Part shown: piece after piece, positions 5,671-9,516 of the stretch
Position numbering within the stretch: the stretch's first letter is position 1
Layout of the letters: the number at the start of each line of letters is the position of its first letter
Assembly: GCA_049515175.1 (NCBI GenBank)
Contig: JBEKUI010000193.1
Span: forward strand, 1 to 9,516
Reading direction: 5' to 3'
DNA: 9,516 bases
DNA from: JACQNR01 sp049515175
GTDB taxonomy: Bacteria > Acidobacteriota > Terriglobia > UBA7540
Position numbers and translations under genes: made by a program
Notes under the pieces: model-generated
The model's input: the letters and a program-made list of their open reading frames with translations, nothing else
Told to the model about the DNA's origin: nothing
Databases searched by the model: none

Positions 5671-6339
5671 ATGCTCTGCGTGCTTGATTTCCCCACCCTG
5701 CGAAAGCTGCTCGAGCCCTTCGGCGTTCCGCTCAACGACCGTCAGGAGCAGCAACTCCTGGCCTACTTGGAACTCCTCTTGAAATGGAACGCGAAGATCA
5801 ACTTGACGGCCATCGAAAGCCCCGAGGAGTGCGTCACTCGGCACTTCGGCGAGAGCCTCTATCTGACCAAAGGGCTTGACGTTAGCGGAAGGCTGCTAGA
5901 CATTGGCAGCGGAGCCGGGTTCCCGGGCCTCGTCCTCAAGTTGGCGAACCCCTTGCTTTCCATCACTCTGCTCGAGCCGGTGGCCAAAAAGCGGGCGTTC
6001 CTCAAAGAGGCGGCAAGGGTATGTGAATTTGGTCCGGTGGTTGTGCGCGGGGAGCGGCTCGAGGACTTCGGCCAGACGCTCCACTCACCGCGCTTCGACC
6101 TGGCTACCGCTCGCGCCGTCGGTGGCCTCGAGCAATTGGTACCCCAGGCTGTTCGCTGCCTAAACCCGAACGGCTTGGCCTGCCTCTGGCTGGGGCACGC
6201 GCAGGCAGCCGAACTCGGCCATATCCAGCCGCGCCTCGACTGGCGACCTCCCATACCCATCCCTCTCAGCCGCGGGCGGGAGATTTGGGTGGGCTCAGTT
6301 CCGGAGTCCTGGCAGCATATTGAGCCCCAGCCCCCTTGA
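5671..6339 (+). CDS. rsmG: 16S rRNA (guanine(527)-N7)-methyltransferase RsmG
   Basis: Cytoplasmic SAM-dependent enzyme that puts N7-methyl on G527 of 16S rRNA. From ATG 5671 it has 222 residues, normal for RsmG/GidB. An N-terminal helical part includes YLELLLKWNAKINLTAI (32-48). The Rossmann methyltransferase core begins with SAM-binding motif I, LLDIGSGAGFPG (75-86), then LEPVAKKRAFLKEA (101-114), RGERLEDF (126-133) and ATARAVGGLEQL (145-156), all RsmG hallmarks. The start is uncertain. A GTG at 5632 would add 13 residues encoded by the hairpin at 5631-5654, and a GTG at 5680 is also possible; none has a good ribosome site. I prefer the ATG because family homology begins shortly after it. 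The TGA stop is part of the second parS palindrome. RsmG beside parA and parB is a widely conserved arrangement, often near the origin. Confidence 0.92.
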   Translation: MLCVLDFPTLRKLLEPFGVPLNDRQEQQLLAYLELLLKWNAKINLTAIESPEECVTRHFGESLYLTKGLDVSGRLLDIGSGAGFPGLVLKLANPLLSITLLEPVAKKRAFLKEAARVCEFGPVVVRGERLEDFGQTLHSPRFDLATARAVGGLEQLVPQAVRCLNPNGLACLWLGHAQAAELGHIQPRLDWRPPIPIPLSRGREIWVGSVPESWQHIEPQPP

Positions 6340-6355
6340 TGTTCCACGTGGAACA
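6340..6355. other. parS: parS centromere site 2
   Basis: A second exact TGTTCCACGTGGAACA. The palindrome extends to 22 bp (6337-6358), so its left arm includes the rsmG stop codon TGA. It lies 766 bp from site 1 and 75 bp before the parA start, so ParB spreading could influence parAB transcription. Confidence 0.95.
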
Positions 6356-6372
6356 TCAGCCATTCTCTTCTC

Positions 6373-6401
6373 TTGCGCTGCAGGCGTACCTCTGCTAAAT
6401 T
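6373..6401 (+). promoter_or_regulatory. candidate parAB promoter
   Basis: TTGCGC (6373-6378), 17 bp, TAAATT (6396-6401). The spacing is ideal but the boxes match only 3/6 and 4/6. It lies between parS site 2 and the parA start. Confidence 0.3.
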
Positions 6402-6429
6402 GACGCAAATCCCGAGACTTAGAGGAAAC

Positions 6430-7236
6430 GTGGGCAGAGTTATCGCGGTTGCAAACCAGAAAGGCGGCGTGGGCAAGACCACGACCGCCATCAACTTGGG
6501 TGCCGCGCTCGCGCAGCAGGAAATGTGGACGCTCGTCGTCGACTGCGATCCCCAGGCCAACACCACCGGCGGGCTGGGTTTCGCCAAGGATCCAGCGCGC
6601 CGGACGCTCTATCACGGCCTTATGATGGGGGTGCCCCTCGAAAGCCTCATTATCGAGACCGGCATCGAAGGGTTGCACTTGATCCCCTCCGAAAAGAATC
6701 TGGTCGGAGCCCCGCTCGAACTTGTCGACGTGCCCGAGCGCGAGCAAACGCTCCGCCGCAAGCTGGACGGCCTGCGCGGACGGTTCAACTTCATCCTCCT
6801 GGATTGCCCGCCGGCGCTCGACCTGCTCACGCTCAACGCCCTGGTTGCCGCCGATTCGGTGATTGTCCCCGTGCAGTGCGAGTACTTTGCCCTGGAAGGC
6901 GTCTCGGAACTCCTCGACACCCTGATCCGCATCCGGCGCACTCACAATCCCAAGCTGGCCGTCGAGGGAATCCTGCTGACAATGTACGACGAGCGCACGA
7001 ACCTCTCCCACCAGGTGCGCGACGACCTGCGCGACTTCTTTGGCAAGCAGGTTTTTGAAACCATGATTCCCCGCAACGTTCGCCTGGCGGAAGCGCCCAG
7101 CTACGGCCAGCCGATTTTCCTCTATGACCCGCACTGTAAGGGTGCGGAGAGTTATCTCGAACTCGCCAAGGAGGTCATCAGCCATGACCAGGAAGGCGCT
7201 GGGTCGCGGCTTGAGCGCTTTGCTGCGGGAGACTGA
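6430..7236 (+). CDS. parA: chromosome partitioning ATPase ParA (Soj)
   Basis: Deviant Walker-type ATPase that binds the nucleoid non-specifically as an ATP dimer and moves ParB-parS complexes. I start it at GTG 6430, giving 268 residues. AGAGG lies four bases upstream, and GRVIAVANQ at the N-terminus matches the usual ParA start; a TTG at 6373 would add 19 residues unlike the family. Motifs: deviant Walker A KGGVGKTT (11-18) with signature Lys11, A' DCDPQAN (38-44), Walker B ILLDCPP (122-128) and MIPRNVRLAEAPSYGQPI (212-229). No membrane-targeting tail like that of MinD is seen. The C-terminal ~18 residues run past the usual end of the family and are encoded in the overlap with parB. The short N-terminus and chromosomal parS sites point to the chromosomal Soj type rather than a plasmid type. 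Confidence 0.94.
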   Translation: MGRVIAVANQKGGVGKTTTAINLGAALAQQEMWTLVVDCDPQANTTGGLGFAKDPARRTLYHGLMMGVPLESLIIETGIEGLHLIPSEKNLVGAPLELVDVPEREQTLRRKLDGLRGRFNFILLDCPPALDLLTLNALVAADSVIVPVQCEYFALEGVSELLDTLIRIRRTHNPKLAVEGILLTMYDERTNLSHQVRDDLRDFFGKQVFETMIPRNVRLAEAPSYGQPIFLYDPHCKGAESYLELAKEVISHDQEGAGSRLERFAAGD

Positions 7237-8044
7237 AACCGCACCACCCTCGAGCCCCGGCATCCAGACGGTCCCTGTCGATCAGATCGACCCCAACCCC
7301 TTTCAGCCGCGCCGCGCGTTCCCCGAGGCGAGCTTGAAGGAGCTCGCGGACTCGGTCCGCGCCAGCGGCCTCGTGCAACCCGTACTGGTTCGCAAGGCCG
7401 ATGCCCGCTACCAACTGGTGGCCGGGGAGCGGCGCTGGCGGGCAGCGAAGCTGGCCGGCCTCGAATCGATCCCCGCCATGGTCCGCGAACTCAGCGACAG
7501 GGAAGCGCTGGAGCTGGCCCTCACGGAGAACCTGCTCCGCGAGGACTTGAACCCCATGGAGATGGCGCAAGGTCTCCAGCTCCTCCAGGACCAGCACGGA
7601 CTAACCCACGAGGAGATCGCCGCCCAAATGGGCCTCGATCGCTCGACGGTCTCGAACACTCTGCGCTTGCTACGCCTTCCGGGGGTGATCCAGTTGATGG
7701 TCACCGAAGGGGAACTCAACGGCGGGCACGCGCGCGCCCTGCTCGGCCTGAAGACGAGCGAAGACCAGATCCGCGCCGCCGAACTCATCGCCAAGAATTG
7801 GCTCTCCGTGCGCTCCGCCGAGGAGCTTATCGCCGCCTGGTACGAGCTGCCGACCAAGCGCCAGAAGAAGGCCACCGGGCCGGCCGATCCCAACGTCCGC
7901 GCCGCCGAGCTTGAGCTGGAGCGAACCCTGGGGACGCGGGTCAAGATTCACGGCGACGCCCAGCGGGGCAGCATCGAGATCCGGTACTTCTCGGCGGAGG
8001 ACTTGAATCGCCTCTACGAGTGGATCGCGCGCCGGGACCATTAG
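7184..8044 (+). CDS. parB: chromosome partitioning protein ParB (Spo0J)
   Basis: CTP-dependent DNA clamp that loads at parS, slides outward and recruits ParA. I start it at ATG 7184 (286 residues). AAGGAGGT (7168-7175) lies eight bases upstream, and MTRKALGRGLSALL is the typical ParB N-terminus that stimulates ParA ATPase. Motifs in order: NPFQPR (38-43), GERRWRA (81-87) and ENLLREDLNPMEMAQ (115-129), which form the CTPase fold; an HTH that reads parS (about 142-163, EEIAAQMGLDRSTVSNTLRL); and a C-terminal dimerisation region from about 240 to 283. An upstream in-frame start at 7124 would add 20 residues unlike the family. The gene overlaps parA by 53 bp, and its ribosome site lies inside parA. 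All expected parts are present. Confidence 0.95.
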   Translation: MTRKALGRGLSALLRETETAPPSSPGIQTVPVDQIDPNPFQPRRAFPEASLKELADSVRASGLVQPVLVRKADARYQLVAGERRWRAAKLAGLESIPAMVRELSDREALELALTENLLREDLNPMEMAQGLQLLQDQHGLTHEEIAAQMGLDRSTVSNTLRLLRLPGVIQLMVTEGELNGGHARALLGLKTSEDQIRAAELIAKNWLSVRSAEELIAAWYELPTKRQKKATGPADPNVRAAELELERTLGTRVKIHGDAQRGSIEIRYFSAEDLNRLYEWIARRDH

Positions 8045-8054
8045 TGAAACAGTA

Positions 8055-8079
8055 ATAGTTATACGGTTATCTTAACTAT
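8055..8079. promoter_or_regulatory. AT-rich dyad in the parB-bactofilin gap
   Basis: ATAGTTA (8055-8061) and TAACTAT (8073-8079) are an exact inverted repeat with an 11-nt gap, 10 bp after the parB stop, in a strikingly AT-rich patch (8045-8094). Two TATATT words (8077 and 8086) could be -10 boxes for the bactofilin, but neither has a good -35 at 16-18 bp. No U-run follows, so it is not a clear terminator. Confidence 0.4.
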
Positions 8080-8207
8080 ATTGGATATATTTTGAGGCAG
8101 GCTTGCATCGCCCCGCGCGCGACGGTACCCTTGCCGGTGCGTCCGCCTTCGAGCCGCCCCCCTCAGAAGTGGGTCCGACGATCGGTTGTGGTGGTAAGGA
8201 GCGTGCC

Positions 8208-8618
8208 ATGTTCGCAAAAAAGGGTGACCGGAAGCGCGAGCTCATCGAGCTGCTCGACGATGACTGGGTGGGCTTTCTCGAGCCCGGCGTGGAGATCGAA
8301 GGCCGGCTGAAAATCGCTTCCGGGATGATGCGCATCAACAACCACATCAAGGGCGAGGTCCTCTGCGAAGGCATGCTGGTGGTCTCCGAGCAGGGCGAGA
8401 TCGAGGGCGACATCCAGACCAAGCAGATTTCGATTGGCGGCAAGGTCAAGGGCTCCATCCACGCGTCGGAGTCGCTGGAGATCAAGAAGGCCGGCATCGT
8501 TCTCGGCGACATCTACACACCTAAGCTATTTGTCGAGCCCGGCGGCTACTTCGACGGGCAGTGCCACATGCCCACCCCCGAACCCGAAAAACACCCCGTC
8601 CCCGGCAAGACGCTCTAG
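8208..8618 (+). CDS. bactofilin family cytoskeletal protein
   Basis: Small polymer-forming protein (136 residues). The ATG at 8208 is supported by AAGGAG (8196-8201) six bases upstream; a TTG at 8103 would add 35 low-complexity residues. After a charged N-terminal tail (1-24), residues 25-120 form the bactofilin beta-helix with repeating strands: EIEGRLKI, GEVLCEGMLVV, EGDIQTKQISIGGKVKGSI, SLEIKKAGIVLGDIYTPKL, and GGYFDGQCHM. The C-terminal tail (121-136) is rich in Pro, Glu and Lys. Bactofilins assemble without nucleotide into filaments or sheets. In Myxococcus the bactofilins BacNOP with PadC hold the ParABS complex near the cell pole. The position 163 bp after parB fits such a role but does not prove it. 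No membrane segment is seen. A cell-wall or shape role is an alternative. Confidence 0.88.
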   Translation: MFAKKGDRKRELIELLDDDWVGFLEPGVEIEGRLKIASGMMRINNHIKGEVLCEGMLVVSEQGEIEGDIQTKQISIGGKVKGSIHASESLEIKKAGIVLGDIYTPKLFVEPGGYFDGQCHMPTPEPEKHPVPGKTL

Positions 8619-8678
8619 GCGCGGCCCCGCGTGGCCGCCCTGGGGCACGCCGTCCCCCTTTGCCAACCGGTAGGTGTT

Positions 8679-8754
8679 GGTAGCGCGGACCTGATTTGTA
8701 GGTCCGCGGTTCTTTCAAAGCCGCAGACCTCAATAAAACGAGGTCTGCGCTACC
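8679..8754. repeat. compound palindromic repeat 1 (three nested stems)
   Basis: Outer arms GGTAGCGCGGACCT (8679-8692) and AGGTCTGCGCTACC (8741-8754) are inverted with 13/14 identity. Inside are two perfect 9-bp hairpins: 8684-8692 with 8700-8708 (7-nt loop), and 8722-8730 with 8741-8749 (10-nt loop). The layout is like a REP/BIME element: two hairpins related by an overall dyad. Confidence 0.85.
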
Positions 8755-8837
8755 GGCTCACGGCGTGGGCTAAAGTCTTCCGGCCCTGCGGGCCTGGGAT
8801 AGGGTTGTCGCGCCGGCAAAAGCGGAGTCGCGATCTT

Positions 8838-8892
8838 TGTAGGGGCGCATCATGATGCGCCCTCGTTGGGCGGTTCATGAACCGCCCCTACA
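8838..8892. repeat. compound palindromic repeat 2 (twin 20-bp palindromes)
   Basis: Two perfect 20-bp palindromes sit 5 bp apart: 8843-8862 (half-site GGGCGCATCA) and 8868-8887 (half-site GGGCGGTTCA). Outer arms TGTAGGGGC (8838-8846) and GCCCCTACA (8884-8892) enclose both. The structure can fold as a cruciform with two hairpins. Confidence 0.88.
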
Positions 8893-8916
8893 CCCCGTCC
8901 CGCCGCCCGCGCCCGC

Positions 8917-8994
8917 TGTCATTCTGAGCGCAGCGAAGAATCCCCGCAGTTCTCGAAACAAATGCCGAGACCCTTCGTTGCACTCAGGGTGACA
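8917..8994. repeat. imperfect inverted repeat 3 (TGTCATTCTGAG type)
   Basis: The 24-nt left arm 8917-8940 (begins TGTCATTCTGAGCG) and the right arm 8971-8994 (ends CTCAGGGTGACA) are inverted with 18/24 identity. This TGTCATTCTGAGCG...GAAGAAT motif is one I associate with dispersed repeats in acidobacterial and other GC-rich genomes. Confidence 0.75.
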
Positions 8995-9026
8995 ACGTCA
9001 CCCCTTCGCACACATTGCAAAGAGCG

Positions 9027-9042
9027 TCCGTCAACCGACGGA
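9027..9042 (-). terminator. small hairpin after the Shedu-like gene, possible terminator
   Basis: TCCGTC and GACGGA form a 6-bp stem with a 4-nt loop, about 27 nt beyond the stop of the leftward Shedu-like gene. Only a weak CTCTTTG follows on the minus strand, so termination is uncertain. Confidence 0.3.
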
Positions 9043-9068
9043 TATGCGCCACCCGCGACTTCGGCCGC

Positions 9069-9516
9069 CTAGCCTGGGCCACCCGCCCCGAGTTCTCCCT
9101 TTGACGAACGCTCAACGATGAACTGGGCACGCTCGTATAGCTCGTCAAAGGTCAGGATTTCAGGGTTCACTAAATTTCGTCGAAAGAGTTCGAACGTTGA
9201 CCGCTTATCGACGTCATTAAGGAGTTGCTCGGTAATGCCAATTACTAGGATTCCCTTCGGGCGTACGGTATAAGTCTTTTCGGCATGTAGGATTTCTCTA
9301 TTTTGCTCAGTTGTGGAGCCTTCTACTTCCCACTTTCGGCAGCTTGCCTGTACCTGCGAGACGCCTCCAGATAATTCAGATCCAAGTTCCCAGGCGAAGG
9401 TGTCCTGACTTCCGTTGGAGGTTGAGCGACGGTTCTCTGACCCGGTTCGGATAGAATCGGGTTGGGAAAATCTCAAAAAAGGAGAACCGTCGTGGAGAGA
9501 CGATATCACATCGTGG
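9069..9516 (-). CDS. Shedu-type (DUF4263/SduA) anti-phage protein, C-terminal part
   Basis: The frame runs open through the right edge (codons CAC GAT precede the GTG at 9509), so the N-terminus is outside the window and the GTG is probably not the start. The 148 visible residues match the C-terminal half of the DUF4263 domain of Shedu SduA. Numbering from the edge, I see ELSGGVSQVQ (47-56, the conserved Gln helix of the nuclease core), RPKGILVIGI (85-94) and the hallmark ending KRSTFELFRRNL with PEILTFDELYERAQFIVE (118-135). Shedu is a PD-(D/E)XK-related nuclease that acts alone against phages. The catalytic Glu and Lys expected before this region lie beyond the edge, so activity cannot be judged. 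The C-terminal tail is short and Gly-rich. The base composition is poorer in GC than the parAB block, which fits horizontal transfer. The identification comes from recalled motifs, not a search. Confidence 0.72.
   Translation of the reverse strand, partial: HDVISSLHDGSPFLRFSQPDSIRTGSENRRSTSNGSQDTFAWELGSELSGGVSQVQASCRKWEVEGSTTEQNREILHAEKTYTVRPKGILVIGITEQLLNDVDKRSTFELFRRNLVNPEILTFDELYERAQFIVERSSKGELGAGGPG

Larger units (their letters stand above)
8619..9068. other. gene-free repeat cluster after the bactofilin gene
   Basis: No gene is supported here. The stretch holds three unrelated inverted-repeat elements (8679-8754, 8838-8892, 8917-8994) and smaller dyads, such as CCAAC/GTTGG (8663-8680) and GGCCC/GGGCC near 8783-8795. 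CGCGG/CCGCG at 8620-8631 has a 2-nt loop and no U-run, so no bactofilin terminator is evident. The cluster separates the housekeeping segregation block from the Shedu-like gene. Confidence 0.7.

Noticed and set aside
6373..6429. Upstream TTG start for parA
   Set aside because: It would add 19 residues unlike ParA N-termini; GTG 6430 has AGAGG upstream and starts GRVIAVANQKGG.
7124..7183. Upstream start for parB
   Set aside because: ATG 7184 has a perfect Shine-Dalgarno (AAGGAGGT) and the canonical GRGLSALL N-terminus; the extension is a shadow of parA codons.
6295..7263. Long minus-strand open frame (322 codons) opposite parA
   Set aside because: parA on the plus strand has all catalytic motifs; the antisense frame crosses parS and several gene boundaries and resembles no protein family.
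8103..8207. Extended N-terminus for the bactofilin
   Set aside because: AAGGAG six bases before ATG 8208 sets the start; the extension is low-complexity and not part of the family.
8620..8631. Terminator directly after the bactofilin gene
   Set aside because: CGCGG/CCGCG has only a 2-nt loop and no U-run on the plus strand.
8679..8994. CRISPR array
   Set aside because: Repeats are palindromic and of three different sequences, with no regular direct repeat and spacer pattern and no cas gene.

Overview
The window looks like a piece of chromosome from a GC-rich soil-type bacterium, most likely an Acidobacteriota member. That placement is an inference. It rests on the high GC content of the core genes, the order rsmG-parA-parB-bactofilin, and stacked dispersed palindromic repeats, including one that starts TGTCATTCTGAGCG, a motif I associate with acidobacterial intergenic DNA. 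No rRNA or other decisive marker gene is present.

Layout, left to right. (1) 3-1025 (+): the 3' part of an L-fucose/L-arabinose isomerase-like gene that enters from outside the window. (2) 1085-1999: a segment bounded by a perfect 20-bp inverted repeat (24/25 when extended). It holds one AT-richer gene for an unrecognised three-helix membrane protein and no transposase. (3) 2182-5211 (-): a tight four-gene molybdate uptake operon transcribed leftward in the order regulator, modA, modB, modC. Every junction is an ATGA overlap. A single promoter lies inside a palindrome, and a likely terminator follows modC. (4) 5283-5670: a spacer with a GC-rich 20-bp palindrome, an AT-rich patch, a consensus parS site and a hairpin. 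(5) 5671-8618 (+): rsmG (16S rRNA G527 methyltransferase), a second parS, parA, parB and a small bactofilin. (6) 8619-9068: no gene, but three different inverted-repeat elements in a row. (7) 9069-9516 (-): the C-terminal part of a Shedu-type (DUF4263, SduA) anti-phage defence protein, cut by the right edge.

How the parts work together. ModA (periplasmic binding protein), ModB (permease) and ModC (ATPase) form a molybdate ABC importer. The first gene of the operon joins an excisionase/MerR-like HTH to a molybdate-binding Mop domain, so it is a plausible non-ModE molybdate sensor that represses its own promoter. ParA, ParB and the two parS sites form a chromosome segregation centromere. The adjacent bactofilin may be the scaffold that positions it, as is known for BacNOP/PadC in Myxococcus. 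The two ends of the window look like accessory DNA: the inverted-repeat-bounded gene on the left, and the repeat cluster with the Shedu-like gene on the right.

The least explained items are the inverted-repeat-bounded membrane-protein cassette, the HTH-Mop regulator with its palindromic promoter, and the Shedu-like gene beside the repeat cluster.
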